Positions 1-10,607 are shown, counted from the first letter of the stretch. The stretch: 43,500 bases of DNA from Prorocentrum cordatum (GCA_963575745.1 CAUYUJ010019604.1:432276-475775), one strand, 5' to 3'. Numbers and translations: made by a program. Notes: generated by a model from the letters alone, not told the origin.

Positions 1-318
1 CCTGCAGTGCGTTCGGAATTGCCGAGCGAGCTTCGGTGATGAGCATCGTTTAACCGAACCTGTACAACTTGCAATGTAAAAGCGGCATGCCGCTGCGGAA
101 AGTCAGGAGAGAAAGGAAGAGAAGCAAGCTGGTTTGTGATTTTTCTCAGAATTGGCTATTTTTCATTTTCATTATTTGTTTCACTATGTTTCCTCATTTT
201 TCAGTATTTTCACTATTTAACACCATTGTTTTCACTATTTTTCACTATGTGTGATTATGTTTCTTTTTTAAGTGCATGCTGATAGGATCCTATAGTGCAC
301 AATAGCTATATATAGTGT
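1..318. other. AT-rich non-coding segment with short tandem repeats
   Basis: This stretch is clearly more AT-rich than the rest of the window. Between about 174 and 250 the unit TTTTCACTAT recurs imperfectly. No convincing gene is present. Confidence 0.5.
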
Positions 319-1574
319 TTATAGAAGCCGCGCCCAACAAAGCAGGGCATTACCAATGGGATTTACGTGGGGCTCGTTCTCCGCGCAAAGGGCCGCGCGG
401 AACGCCGCGTGCACGGTGCCTCGCCTGGGCCCCGCGAGTGCCTTCGAGAACCGCTCGTGCAATATTGTGTTTGACGCCGAGGGGATGAACCTGGTTATGG
501 CGTGAATGTTGACAACGCCGGGGTCCTGGGTTTGAAGGCAGACGAGGTCCAAAAGGGCCGAGAGCCCGCGACCAGGGCCCTTGACGAAGTCGTTTTGATG
601 ACGCACGAGCTCACCGAGTCTACCTGATGTGGATTAAGCACTTGGAGTGGTTATCGAGGGGGCCAGGGTGCGATGCGTTCGAGTGAGAGACGATGCAGTC
701 GCCTACGTGGAGCTCTCCGGCTGGCTCTGCGCAGAAAGAAATTGAGTGGTGCGCAGTTGGACATGCTTGTGGAGCAGCTTACTTTCGCTTTCTTGATACG
801 TCGCCCGTTGTTGTCGGTCTTCTGGGCTACCGATCGGTTCACCCGTTGTTGCAATCAATGTGAGCGAACCTTGCGGCCCAGTGTCGTCGCCGAAGTGGAG
901 GCTGCCGATCGCTGATCACCCTTGTGCGTGGCCGAGCTGCACCTACCATGGTGCCCTGGCGTCTTTGCCTACGACGCGCGCACCTCTGGAATGGGAGGTG
1001 CGCAGACGGAGCGGGAGGTGGCGAAGGCACGACAGGTAGGGAGTTTGGCGGAGCGCTTCAGGTTCAGACACGCTGGTCTCGGGGGTCACCGTGAACGGGC
1101 TTTGGGCGCGCCTATCCCAGGCCCCTTCTCTGACCCTGTCACGGCGATCGGGGCTATCACCTCCGGGTGCGAGCTCTGGGGCGAGGATCCAGGTTTCCAG
1201 GGTGTCCCGGGCGCGTGGATCAAGGAGGCCTCTTGGGGGCACGTCTATAGCGGGAGGCTTCGGAGGTGTAAACCGACTCGCGTGAAGTAGCGCCGCGCCT
1301 CTCTTTGGTGCCGGAGACGCCTCTGTAAACCACGGATGGGGCGAGCAACCGGGGTCCTTCTGCTTGGCGCGCGGCGGCTGGCGCCCAGTTCCTTCGCGCT
1401 GGCGGAGGCGGCGCCCTCGGGGCGACAGGTCGCGCCGAGGCCGGCAGCCCCGCCAGGCCAGCGCCCTCGACCCGCCGCCTGGCTTCGCTGCCCCGTGAGA
1501 GCTCCCATCGAGAAGAGCTGGCGCCTTCGGCGTAGGCTGGGATCCCGCAGGGGCCGCAGCTGACCCAGTCATCT
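319..1574. other. No supported gene; several overlapping open frames
   Basis: Open frames exist on both strands, for example 319-606 minus (95 residues), 922-1290 plus and 943-1572 minus. They overlap one another, and the latter two are rich in Arg/Pro/Ala as expected for chance frames in GC-rich DNA. The 319-606 minus frame has a more balanced composition and could be a gene remnant, but no family is recognised. Confidence 0.3.
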
Positions 1575-2257
1575 GCAGCTCGGCGGGCGCGCGCAGTCGA
1601 GCTGGACCGCTGGCAGATGTGCTTCGCCGAGGGCCTCGAGTCCGACGAAAGCTTTCTGGTCAGGGGGTCCGCGACCGAGGGCGCGCACGGGCGCCGCGCG
1701 GAGCACGCGAGGAAGTTCCAGGAGCACGGCGGGATTGTTATGTGGACCGACCTGGCCGACAAGGACCAGGACGCCCCGTTCGTCGCCCACCTCGAGGAGA
1801 TGTTCTTGGACGGCGCCGCCAGCCACCGCGGGAGCTACCTGCTGGCCGCGGTGTAGGTAGGCCTTCTGCCGACGCTGGGTCGCCGCGGGGAGCGACTGCT
1901 TCCGCGGGCGCGGCGTGCCCTCGTGGGGTGGCAGAGGCTCTGCCTGGGCCACTCGCGGCCTCCTTAGGCGTGGGCTGTGGTGCGCGGGGTGGCGGTCTGG
2001 CTGCTGCAGCGGGGGCTTCCCTTGATGGGGCTATGATTCATGCATCGTGAACGCGTGCCTCTACCTGCGGCCCAGAGAGAGACTGGCGCTGCGAGGGATG
2101 GACTCCTTCCTTCCGACAAGCGCTCATCCGCCCGAGAGAGCTCGGGATCCCCGCCGAGACCAGTGGTTTCGACGATTCGGTGCGCTGGGATGTCCCCGAG
2201 CTGCAGTGGGTGACGCGCTACTTCGAGGCGTGGCGCGCGACAAGCGACGCCACTTAG
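1575..2257 (+). pseudogene. Decayed integrase-like (tyrosine recombinase-type) repeat gene
   Basis: Protein-like sequence can be followed on the plus strand but only by changing frame. The first part (about 1600-1855) reads through WQMCFAEGLE, VMWTDLADKDQD and HLEEMFLDGAASHRGSYLL and then meets a stop. A second frame (about 1860-1970) reads LLPRARRALVGWQRL and GHSRPP. A third part (about 2150-2257) reads GFDDSVRWDVPELQW before a stop. From memory these blocks resemble a high-copy integrase-like family in dinoflagellate genomes, where the segments occur in this order in one protein. Here frameshifts and stops break the gene, so it is read as a dead copy. The family name is recall; the broken-frame structure is visible. 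Confidence 0.45.
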
Positions 2258-2880
2258 TCCCAAAACGGGCCCCGAGACGGTCGAAGAAGGCTCCGAGACG
2301 TCCCAAGAGGCCTGCCAGAGCATTCCCAAGAGGGCCCCAAGAGGTCAAACTCATTAAATTCCCATAGGAGAAATGTGCACTTTCAGCATATACGTGTTCG
2401 CACCTTCCACGGTTGTGAAGACAACCCAAGAGGCTCCCAATACTCCCTTAAGACGGCCCCGGGGGATCCCATGAGGCCCCCAAGGCGGATCAAGAGGGCG
2501 CCTAGACGGCCCAAGGCCCGATTAAGACGGCTGCAGGATGGGTCCAAGAGGGGAGCGCCGACTCGAGGATTGTACCCTTTCGCCCAAAGCACTTCCCAGG
2601 AGGCCTAAACAGGCCCCAAGAGGTCTCCAGGGGACCCCCGGGGGCCGAGGCCCGAGCGAGACCGAGGGGTTTCCTGCTGGCGGGGCGGGCGCGAGACATA
2701 GAGAAACAGAGACACTCCCACCCCGACGGCTTCCAAGAGGTTCCCCAAGAAGGTTCGGAAAAGGTCTTCCTGCGGGTCGAGGCCCGAGCGACACCAGGAC
2801 TGCACCAGGACTTATCCTCACGTTGTCACGCCGACGGCGAACAAAAGAGCCTCACAGGCCCATCCTTCCCGACTCCATTC
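2258..2880. repeat. CCCAAGAGG-type degenerate repeat field
   Basis: The words CCAAGAGG, CCCAAGA and GGCCCC recur every 10-25 bases, forming a degenerate tandem field. It is the reverse complement of the CTTGGG fields at 5.5, 23.8 and 36.8 kb. Long open frames here are products of the repeat, not genes. Confidence 0.65.
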
Positions 2881-2895
2881 CCCCCTCGTTTCCCT

Positions 2896-3212
2896 CCTCC
2901 TCCTCCTCCTCCTCCTCCTCCTCCTCCTCCTCCTCCTCCTCCTCCTCCTCCTCCCTCCTCCTCCTCATCTTCTTTCTCTTTGCCCCCCCTGTCCCCCCTC
3001 CTCCTCCTCCCCTTCCTTCTCCTCCTCTTCCTCCTCCCCCCCTCCTCCCTCCTCCCTGTTCCCTCCTCCTGCTCCTCCTCCTCCTCCTCCTCATTCCTCC
3101 CCCTCCTCCTCCTGCTCCTCCTCGTCGTCGTCGTCGTTCCCCTCCTCCTCCTCCTCCTCCTCCTCCTCCTCCTCCTCCTCCTCCTCATGCCGCTTCCTCA
3201 CGCCTCCTCCTC
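2896..3212. repeat. (CCT)n microsatellite tract
   Basis: Almost pure CCT repeats with CTC/GTC interruptions. All forward frames read poly-Ser/Leu/Pro and the reverse frames poly-Glu/Gly/Arg, so the frames crossing it are rejected as genes. Confidence 0.95.
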
Positions 3213-3944
3213 CTCCTCCGTCGGTGGTGCGCCTGCCATCCGTTGCCGCCGCCGCGCCATCTGGGGACCCTCGGCGGGCCCCGGGACCGTCACAAAATGT
3301 CTAGGATGTTTGGGCCATTTCGACGTCCTCTACAACTTGGCTGCTATTTGGGTGCTTTGCTGGGGTAATGGCTTCTCGGTGGTGTCTGAGGAGGCTCTTG
3401 GAGGGTCATCTTCGACAGTCTAACCCTTCGCGCCCCCTTCGACAGTCGACCCCTTCAGGGAGGGCAGAGGGATGGCACCCATCCCCGCAGTGAAGAGGGG
3501 GTTGGAAAGAAGGAACATAACCTCGTTAGAACTCGTCGTCCAATCCTCGACCTCCTCCCCCTCCCTCTCCTCTTCCCTCATCCTTCTCCTCTGACGCATC
3601 CCAGGTCTCACGGCCCCCTCTTCTTCTGCACTTATTACTATACACAACTACCTACGCATATTCACATACGCACACATGTATATATTTATATAGATATACA
3701 TAGACATCCACCAATGCATACACACATACTCGACGACGACCACTTCTTGGCCCAGTCTTACGTCTCTGTGGGAAGACCTCAGGAGGTTTTGAAAGTCACT
3801 TGGCCAGTTGGCGTAGTTCTTGGGTGCCCAGTCTTCAATGTTCCACCATGACGCCTAGCTAGACCCTTACGGCGCGCGAAGCGCGCGCGTGGTTCTAGTA
3901 TATATGTATGTATATATATATATATACACAGACATACGACCATC
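3213..3944. other. Non-coding, with a small TA microsatellite
   Basis: No supported gene. Contains TATA/TATG-rich stretches near 3660-3710 and a TA repeat at about 3896-3928. Confidence 0.5.
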
Positions 3945-5450
3945 TCGGCATGGTTTTGGGTCAGGGTCTGAGGGCTGCTTCGCACGGTCTTCTTGGACCG
4001 TTTTTGGGGGTTGGAGGAAGGGCAGTGTCAGAATCCTGAAGGATGATTCTTTGGGTAGTTGTATTGTCCACGGCTGACATTCTCAGCGTTCGCCATGCAC
4101 GCATGGGGAAACAGGCGAAAACCCACGTTCATGGACGTCAGGCATCTGTCCAAACACAAAAGGAATGATGCTCGAATGATGAGGAAGAAAGGGATGTGGA
4201 CGCGGAGGGGGAAGAGGGACAGGAGGAGGAGGAGGAGGAGGAAATATCAAGACTTTGTATGGGGGCCTCCGGTGGCCGTTCTGGACGATTCCATCACCCC
4301 TGGGACGAATGTTTTCGACGAGTGTTTTACTTCTGGATCTAGAGACCCTGTGCTGGCTCTTGGACTGAGAAATTTGTTATGGCCTTCGGGGTCCATCATG
4401 GCATGGTTTTGGGTCAGAGTCTCAGGGATGCTTCGCGGGGTCTCGTCGGAACGTTCTCGGGGGACCAGGGAATGATCATTGTCAGAGTTTTGAGAGATGA
4501 TGCTTGAGGTCATTGTGTTCTCCGCGGCTGGCATTCCCAGTGTTCGCCGTACGGGCATGGGGAACCGGGCGGAAACCCACGTTCACAGACGGCGGGCATC
4601 TGTCAAAACACCAGAGGGATGATTATCGAATGACGAGGACGAGGGGGATGTGGACGTGGAGGAGGATGAGGAGCGGGTGGAGGAGGAGGAGGAGGAGGAG
4701 GAAAAGGAGGTGGAGGAGGAGGAGGAGGGGAAGGAGGAGGACAAAGCAAGATCTGGCATGGGGGCCTTAACTCAAGCCTCTGATAGCCTCCCGGGACGGT
4801 TCCGGCACCCGTGGAATGAATGTTTTCACCCTGGATTTGGAGACCTTGTGCGGGCTCCCAGACCGTGGAATTTTTCATAGTCTTCGGTCCATTTCGGCAT
4901 GGTTTTGGGTCAGAGTCTCAGGGATGCTTCGCGGGGTCTCTTCCCGGGGGAATGGGGGGAGGGGCAGTGTCAGAGTCCTGAGGGATGATGCTTGCATTCA
5001 TTGTATTCTCCGCGACTGACATTCTTAGCGTTCGCTGTGCACGCATGGGAAATGGGCGAAAACCCACGTTCACATCCGGCATGGATGCCTCCAGTAGCCG
5101 TTCGGGACGATTCCAGCACCCGTGGAACGACTGTTCCCACCCTGGATTTGGAGACCTTGTGAGGGCTTCTGGACCGTGAAATCTTTCATGGCCTTCGGTC
5201 CATCCATGTCGGCATGGTTTTGGATCAGAGTCTCAGGAATCTCGCGGGGTCTCTTCGGAACGTTTTCGGGCGACTTAGGGGAGGGGCAGTGTCAGAGTCC
5301 AGGCAGAGACTGCTTCAGGCCAATCTATTCTCCGCGGCTGACATTCTCAGGGTTCGCCGTGCACGCATGGGGAAACGGGCGAGAACCCACGTTCACAGAC
5401 GGCGGGCATCTGTCAAAACACCAGAGGAATGATCATCGAAAGGCCTTCGG
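3945..5450. repeat. Irregular tandem family, about four units of 320-490 bp
   Basis: The block beginning GGCATGGTTTTGG(G/A)TCAG recurs near 3949, 4399, 4891 and 5212. A second block containing ACGCATGGG and AAACCCACGTTC follows each at about 4100, 4560, 5045 and 5370. Units differ by internal GGA-rich inserts (4213-4245, 4650-4745). The frames across them do not agree between copies, so this is read as a non-coding tandem repeat. Confidence 0.75.
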
Positions 5451-5479
5451 CCCATCTCGCCACAGTGCCTGGGTTGTGG

Positions 5480-5815
5480 GTCTGCGGCGAATCGGATGGC
5501 TGATGTGGTTTCGTGTGAGGCCTGTCGGTGGCGTCTTGGAGGCAGTTTGGGGGCCTCCTGGGGGGCTCTTTGGGGTTTTGGGATGCCCTCTTAGGGCTCC
5601 GTGGGGGCCTCTTGGGGCCTCATGGGGCTTGCTTGGGGCAATCTGGGGGCGTTCTGTGGTCGAAGGCTCGAAATTTCGGGCTCCATCTTGGGGCCGTCCT
5701 GGGGCCCTTCTGGGCAGTCTTGGGGGCTTCTTTTGCTGTCTTGGGGCCCTTTTGGGCCGTCTTGAAGCCTTTTTGGGGGCCCCTTAGCCCGTCTTGGATG
5801 CACTTAAGGCCAAAA
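5480..5815 (+). repeat. CTTGGG(G)CC degenerate tandem repeat
   Basis: Repeated words CTTGGGGCC, TTTTGGG and CCGTCTTGGG at 10-25 base spacing give a false frame rich in Leu-Gly-Ala. The same repeat occurs at 23.8 and 36.8 kb and inverted at 2.3-2.7 kb. 5816-6045 holds no gene. Confidence 0.75.
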
Positions 5816-6049
5816 GGAATTGGACGATCTTTGCTTGTCGAGGTCTCTTGGGGCGTCTTAAGGCCTCTTGGGAGGCCTCAGGCGCTGTCTTCGAGCTCCA
5901 AAAGGAGCCCGGGGAGGGCCAGGCCCCCTCTGATGAGCTCGGCCAGGGGTCCGCATAGGCCAAAAGGGGGGGGTCAAACGCGCAGTTTAGGGGTCCCTGG
6001 GGAGGGCAATTTTATGGAGGGGGGCAGATCTCACACGCCTGGAGACCTA

Positions 6050-6080
6050 TAATCCAATAGCCCTTATAACTGCGACGATG
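6050..6080 (+). repeat. Left terminal inverted repeat of the large element
   Basis: Over about 30 positions this matches the complement of 22451-22481 with only four or five differences, including a perfect AGCCCTTATAAC core (6059-6070). The outermost bases (CC at 6046-6047) also match, so the TIR may start there. Confidence 0.85.
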
Positions 6081-6152
6081 GAACACAGTGCCGGGGAACT
6101 GCTTTGAACATCACCAGTCGTTCAAAGCAGTGCCCCGGCACTGCTTTGAACG
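6080..6152. repeat. Left subterminal palindrome pair
   Basis: 6121-6150 is TTCAAAGCAGTGCC-CC-GGCACTGCTTTGAA, palindromic except for the central CC, and the flanking CG extends it to 6119-6152. 6080-6109 is a degenerate copy lacking part of the left arm. The arrangement mirrors the right end. Confidence 0.85.
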
Positions 6153-6179
6153 ATGCGGAAATGCGATCAGCAGGAGCCT

Positions 6180-6850
6180 TCGTCTGTTCCTTCTCCTCTT
6201 CTCGTCGCTGTATGCTCTTCCTTGTCCTCCCTCCTCCCCCGTTCCCTCTCTAATTAATTACCTCGTTCTCCCAGTCTCACGCGCACTCTTCCTCCCCCCT
6301 CTCCTCCTCCTCTTCCTGCTTCTCCTCCTCGTCCTCCTCCTCCTCCGCCTCCTCCCCCTCATTTGTTATATTTCTCCGTCCTTGTCCTCCTGTCCCCGTT
6401 CTCCTTCTCCCTCTCCTCCTCCTCCTCCTCCTCGTCGTCGTCGTCCTCCTCCTCTTCCTCCTCCTCCTCCTCCTCCTCCTCTTCCTCCTCCTCCTCCTCC
6501 TCCTCCTCCTCCTCACCTTCTTCCTCCTCCTCCTCCTCCCCCTTTTCCTCTCCCTCCTCCTCCTCCTCCTCCTCCTCCCCCTTCCCCCTCTTCCTCCTCT
6601 GCTATCACTCCTCCATAATTCCTGTCCGCTCCTCCCCTTCACTGATCTTCCTCTTCGTCATCATCATCCCTTTCGTCGCACGCCTCTTAATCCTCAATCG
6701 GTTCCCAATCTTCTCGACTTTCTTGTCATCCGCGTCCTTGGCTGTTGGAGGGGCCTCAGGAATTCTCAGGGCTCTTGTGTTGCACGCGAAGGCACACCTC
6801 CCAGGAACGCATCATCCTCCTCACATTCACCCTCCTCCTCCTCATCCTCC
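6180..6850 (+). promoter_or_regulatory. Pyrimidine tract upstream of gene A
   Basis: Several hundred bases of nearly pure C/T, mostly CCT repeats, on the coding strand. In dinoflagellates a pyrimidine tract before an AG is the expected spliced-leader trans-splicing acceptor. Every gene in this element has one; this is the longest. Frames through it give false hydrophobic Leu/Ser runs. Confidence 0.55.
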
Positions 6851-6948
6851 TCCTCCATGCACGTTCGGCTCAAGCCCGCGCCGACGGTAGGTTTCACGGC
6901 GGTTGGGCGGGCTCGCGCCCGCCTCCGCGGCCTGCAGTCGGGGCAGAG

Positions 6949-8115
6949 ATGCGTGCAGGGTGGGATGACAAAGCGGAAGAGGAAACACGGGCCGCAGTTG
7001 CGGATTCTTCAAAGAGCAGCGGCGGCGGTTGGGGAACAAGTGGGGGTTGGGGCGGCCGCAGTGGCGGATACGGCGGCGGAGGTGACCGCAGTGGCGGCTG
7101 GGGCGGCGGAGATTCTCTTGGCGGATGGAGAGGAAAAGCGCAGGATGGCGGCGACGGAAGTGACCGCAGTCGCGGATGGGAGGGCGGCGGATGGGGCGGC
7201 AACGGATGCGAGGGTTGGGGAATGGAGGGCGCCCGCTGGTGGGACGACGAGGGTGGCTGGTGGAATGCATGGGAAGGTGGCCGCTCGAGTGCCTCGGCAG
7301 GTTCTCCTGCCGCGGAGCCCGCGGCCGCAACAGCGGCGGGCAAAGGAGGCGGTCCCCTGCTTCCCCCAGGGCGCGAAGAACAAGGCGCAGTTGCGCTGTT
7401 TCAAATTGTGCGCAATGAGCCGCTGCCAATTTTCAAGTTGGAATTCTTCGAGAACTTCAGGGCGAACTGGAACGGCAATTATAAGCAGCACAACGCGGCC
7501 TTGAAGTGGTTCCGAGACGAGTACGAAGACCGAGAAAACCCTTTCGGCAGCCGCACGCCCGTCTTCGGAGGTACCGCAGTTGCGGAGGAAATTTCGAAGA
7601 TCCTTAAGTACCGCGCAAAGGGGAAGGCGCAGGACAACAGGGATTGGGACTGGGACCACACTGTCAAAGTGCCGTGGTCTTGGCTGGAGATGGTCGCGCA
7701 GATGGATGGACCTACAATGCTGCGCGTCGTGTGCGGCCCTGACAATGACCGCAGTCGCGGGTTGGTCCGCTGCGAGTGCCGCCCGTGCCCTAGCAGTCTC
7801 GACAACATGAGGCACACGAAAGGGGTGGACAGAGGACAGGCGCAAAGAATCCCTCTGCCCCAGTGGGATTTCGTCCTCATCCGCGACGACGGCTCGGGCA
7901 TTCGCGTCCACCCATCCTGGTCTAGCCCGAAGTTCAACACGTATGAGGTGGAGCCGCACTCGCATCCCGTGCGGGGCCCGAGGGCAGGTCTCGGCAAGAG
8001 CGATGGCCACGGAACGTTCACGTTCTGGAAGATGCTGCACGCCCATCCGAATCCTGGGCGGTTCGACGCGAGCAAGGGGGCGCAGCTGCAACCGCGGTGG
8101 TCCGCGCAGCCTTGA
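6949..8115 (+). CDS. Gene A: Gly/Trp-rich protein of unknown function (388 aa)
   Basis: First gene of the element. I chose the ATG at 6949 because the frame further upstream is only translated pyrimidine repeat, which imitates a signal peptide. After an acidic start, residues about 20-110 are low-complexity Gly/Trp/Ser (GGWGG-type repeats), recalling RNA- or chromatin-binding linkers. Residues about 140-388 are of normal composition (blocks EFFENFRANW, WDHTVKVPWSWLEM, PQWDFVLIRDDGSG), suggesting a folded domain with no recognised family. Seven hairpin motifs lie inside and read as AVA or R-S-x-G, including one GCGCAGTTGCGC at 7385 where both stem ends changed together. Four hairpins follow the stop, the first 2 bases after it. 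Function unknown; coding status is well supported by the long frame and clean composition change. Confidence 0.75.
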   Translation: MRAGWDDKAEEETRAAVADSSKSSGGGWGTSGGWGGRSGGYGGGGDRSGGWGGGDSLGGWRGKAQDGGDGSDRSRGWEGGGWGGNGCEGWGMEGARWWDDEGGWWNAWEGGRSSASAGSPAAEPAAATAAGKGGGPLLPPGREEQGAVALFQIVRNEPLPIFKLEFFENFRANWNGNYKQHNAALKWFRDEYEDRENPFGSRTPVFGGTAVAEEISKILKYRAKGKAQDNRDWDWDHTVKVPWSWLEMVAQMDGPTMLRVVCGPDNDRSRGLVRCECRPCPSSLDNMRHTKGVDRGQAQRIPLPQWDFVLIRDDGSGIRVHPSWSSPKFNTYEVEPHSHPVRGPRAGLGKSDGHGTFTFWKMLHAHPNPGRFDASKGAQLQPRWSAQP

Positions 8116-8117
8116 CA

Positions 8118-8360
8118 CCGCAGTTGCGGGATTGCGCAGCCATGGAACCGCAGTTGCGGGGACCGATCGCGTGACGCCGCGCTCGTTTGACTCACTATGC
8201 GCGCTTTCGGCCGCAGTTGCGGCGCTGCCTTCTAGCGACTTCATACAGCTTGGCCGCAGTTGCGGCGCTCCCACGACTGACCGCTGTAATTAGGTGCTTC
8301 GGGCGCGCATCACCTCCGTTGAAGCACTCGTGACGTTAATTAGCGCGGCCGCAGTTGCGG
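8118..8360 (+). promoter_or_regulatory. Post-stop hairpin cluster after gene A
   Basis: Five full copies of CCGCAGTTGCGG at 8118, 8148, 8211, 8254 and 8349, the first 2 bases after the stop. All have the coding-strand orientation. Proposed as transcript-processing or 3'-end signals. Confidence 0.55.
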
Positions 8361-8394
8361 AGACAGGTACTTAAACAGATGGATCCGCAGTTGT

Positions 8395-8780
8395 TCGTCG
8401 TCCTCGTCGCCCCTTCCCCGTCGTCCTCGTCGCAGTCTCCTCCCTCCGCCTTTCCTCCTCGTCGCAGTTCCTTCCGTTGGCCGTAGCCCGCCTCCGTTGG
8501 CCGAGTCATTTCCCGTCGTCCTCGTCGCAGTCCCCCCCGAGGGCCGCAGTTGCGGACTTTGTTGATTCCTCCTCCTCCGTTTCTGCCCCGTCATCCTCGT
8601 CGCAGTCCCCTTGCTCCTTTCACCCTCGTCTGAGCTCTTCGCGCCATCCTCTTCCGTCGCGTCCTCTCCATCCTCCTCTTCGCCTTCCTCGTCCTCATCC
8701 CCGCCGTCTCCCTCGTTGCCCTTCCTCTCCCAAGCCGGCCGCAGTTCCCCCGTCGGACGGGGGCCGCGCGCGGCCACGCC
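8395..8780 (+). promoter_or_regulatory. Pyrimidine tract upstream of gene B
   Basis: C/T-rich, with TCGTC and CCTC repeats and one full hairpin (8544) plus decayed half copies (8385, 8741). Likely trans-splice acceptor region for gene B. Confidence 0.45.
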
Positions 8781-10607
8781 ATGGACCCAGGTCGCAAAGC
8801 CGAGGTCGACAAGCGGTTCGCCGAGCTGAAGCAGCAACTGCGGGAAAGGTTCGGCCTGCAAGGGGCTGCCGCGGATGCCGCAGTCGCGGAGCCGACGGAG
8901 GACCGCAGTTGCGGAAGCCCCGAGCGACCGCCGCGCGAGGCCTCCCCGCAGTCGTCTAGCTCCTCGCGGGAATATCGGCCGCCGCCGCCGATAAGCGCTG
9001 CGAGTGGGAGCTCTGCTGGTGGGAGGCGCGAAGAGGCGCAGTTGCGCAGGGCGCACTTGACCCCCAAGGCAAAATGGGGGCCTCGGGCGCAGACGCCGAC
9101 GAAGCAGCAGGACCAACCAGCAGTGACGGGAGCCGCCACCGAGACCGCAGTTGCGGGGGTGGCCGGCGAGCCAGGTGCCGCGCGCGGCTCATCTGGGAGC
9201 AGCGCGCCCTCGGCCGTGCTGCTCGCAGCCGAGTCCAAACGAGGCGCCCAACCCGAAGACGAGGCCGCCTCCCAGGAGAAAGCCGCCGAGACAACCGCCT
9301 CGGCCGATTCGCGGCCGAGGAAAAGGCCGCCTCCCACGGAAGACTCGCCGCTGTCAGAACCGCAGTCGCGGGGTCGCGCGGGGCCTCCGTCGGAACCGCA
9401 GTTGCGGGAAGATGCGGGAGCACCGCGGAAGAAGCAGCGGACCAGGTCCCCTCCAGGGATAAACTACTTTGGGGAACGCCCCAAGTGGAACGAAGGATTC
9501 CTTCGTACAGAAGACGGCAATCGGGTTCCGTCCACCATCGCTTTGGTGTTCAACGTGGTGGTCATCACGAAGGTGGCAACAAAGGAAGATGTCTTCAGGT
9601 GCATCTTGCACCAAACTGCGGCGGTCGTCTTCGTCGTATGGGACCCCGAGCTGTTCCGCACGGGGAACGTCGAAGGCGCTTGCAGCTACGACGTTCCCGT
9701 TGGACTCAGGACTGCCGTCGAAGACGCTGTCACTTTGAAAAACAACACCGCGGAGCCTTACTGGACGACGGTTGCCCTGTTCAGAGACACGGGCGTGGTG
9801 CTCGTGCGCCCGCACATCATCGCAGAGACCGCAGTTGCGGGTCATGTTGTTGGGGCCACCCACGCCGTCACGATCCTGCGCTTTCGCCTGAAGGGCTCCG
9901 ACATGAATCCTGCCGCGGTGATCCGTTTTGCCGTCGTGTCCAGACACGCAGTCACCGAACGTCTCCAACAGAAGATCACGCAAACAGAACAAACAGCGTG
10001 GCATCCAGGTTTCTTCAAGGACGCGGTTGCTTCCATCCATAAAAATGATGTGCGGTTCTTGTGCGGCCTGTTTGACATCCCGCCTGAGCAGCTCGCAGCA
10101 TTTGGCCGCAGTTGCGGAGCCAGCTACACCTGCCCGGTGGGGGTGGTGTTCAGGGCTGGACCCGCCCTGTTCGGAGGCATTGTGGAGGGCACACGCGTCA
10201 TGCATCCGAATTACGTCCTCCCCATTGGCCCGTGCGACGTGCGCATTGCGGACTACAACCTGGATTTTGCAGGGAGGCCGTCGAAGAACGATCCCCAGTG
10301 GCTCCCTGATTGGATGCATCGAACAAGCGACTCCATCATCTCTCGGCGCTGGGTCCCAGCGAAGTACATGCCCAAGTGGGAGGATGACCCTGACCGCAGT
10401 AGCGGAGTCAGAGAAAAGCTCGGCTTGGCAGCGCTGCCCCCAATTGGCAAGGTCATTCAGAAGGAGCTCAACGAGAAGACCTTCAGCACGCACTGGTGCG
10501 AGGGCATCCACCAAAACATCGTCTTCGTCGGCCACGGACGCGCAAGTCGGGCGAGCAAGCGGAAGCACGAAGAGCCGCGATCTGCCGCAGTTGCGGACGA
10601 GCGGTGA
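8781..10607 (+). CDS. Gene B: possible inactive relative of the EEP nuclease (608 aa)
   Basis: The ATG at 8781 sits in GCCATGG after the pyrimidine tract. Residues 1 to about 210 are Ala/Pro/Glu/Arg-rich and disordered-looking, ending in a basic patch PRKKQRTRSPP (about 214-224) that could be a nuclear localisation signal. Residues about 225-560 look folded. By-eye alignment with gene F suggests shared order: a first strand with VVFVVWDPE where F has IIALCECDDE, a middle ATHAVTILRFRL where F has FNVMAVHVHH, and NDVRFLCGLFD (G429, D432) where F has WDVKVCMGDFN. If correct, B is an EEP-fold protein lacking the catalytic GDFN, perhaps a structural partner. Ten hairpin motifs lie within, in all three frames (AVA, RSCG, PQLR). 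Three follow the stop, the first after 19 bases. Coding status strong; homology tentative. Confidence 0.75.
   Translation: MDPGRKAEVDKRFAELKQQLRERFGLQGAAADAAVAEPTEDRSCGSPERPPREASPQSSSSSREYRPPPPISAASGSSAGGRREEAQLRRAHLTPKAKWGPRAQTPTKQQDQPAVTGAATETAVAGVAGEPGAARGSSGSSAPSAVLLAAESKRGAQPEDEAASQEKAAETTASADSRPRKRPPPTEDSPLSEPQSRGRAGPPSEPQLREDAGAPRKKQRTRSPPGINYFGERPKWNEGFLRTEDGNRVPSTIALVFNVVVITKVATKEDVFRCILHQTAAVVFVVWDPELFRTGNVEGACSYDVPVGLRTAVEDAVTLKNNTAEPYWTTVALFRDTGVVLVRPHIIAETAVAGHVVGATHAVTILRFRLKGSDMNPAAVIRFAVVSRHAVTERLQQKITQTEQTAWHPGFFKDAVASIHKNDVRFLCGLFDIPPEQLAAFGRSCGASYTCPVGVVFRAGPALFGGIVEGTRVMHPNYVLPIGPCDVRIADYNLDFAGRPSKNDPQWLPDWMHRTSDSIISRRWVPAKYMPKWEDDPDRSSGVREKLGLAALPPIGKVIQKELNEKTFSTHWCEGIHQNIVFVGHGRASRASKRKHEEPRSAAVADER

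Noticed and set aside
2538-3423. Frames of 120-276 residues across the CCT tract
   Set aside because: They translate microsatellite sequence (poly-Ser, Leu, Pro, Glu); all six frames are open there.
6121-6150. Rho-independent bacterial terminator
   Set aside because: No T-run follows, and the context is eukaryotic; the palindrome recurs at the element ends and middle.
6745-6948. Upstream extension of gene A with an apparent signal peptide (LLTFTLLLLILLLHARSAQA)
   Set aside because: The hydrophobic run is translated CCTCCT/CATCCTCC repeat in the pyrimidine tract, and the extension begins without an ATG.
7009-8274. Minus-strand frame of 421 residues opposite gene A, and similar ones opposite B (420 aa), C (572 aa), D (461 aa) and E (403 aa)
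   Set aside because: Shadows caused by high GC content. The plus frames carry the domain motifs and the pyrimidine-tract and hairpin punctuation.
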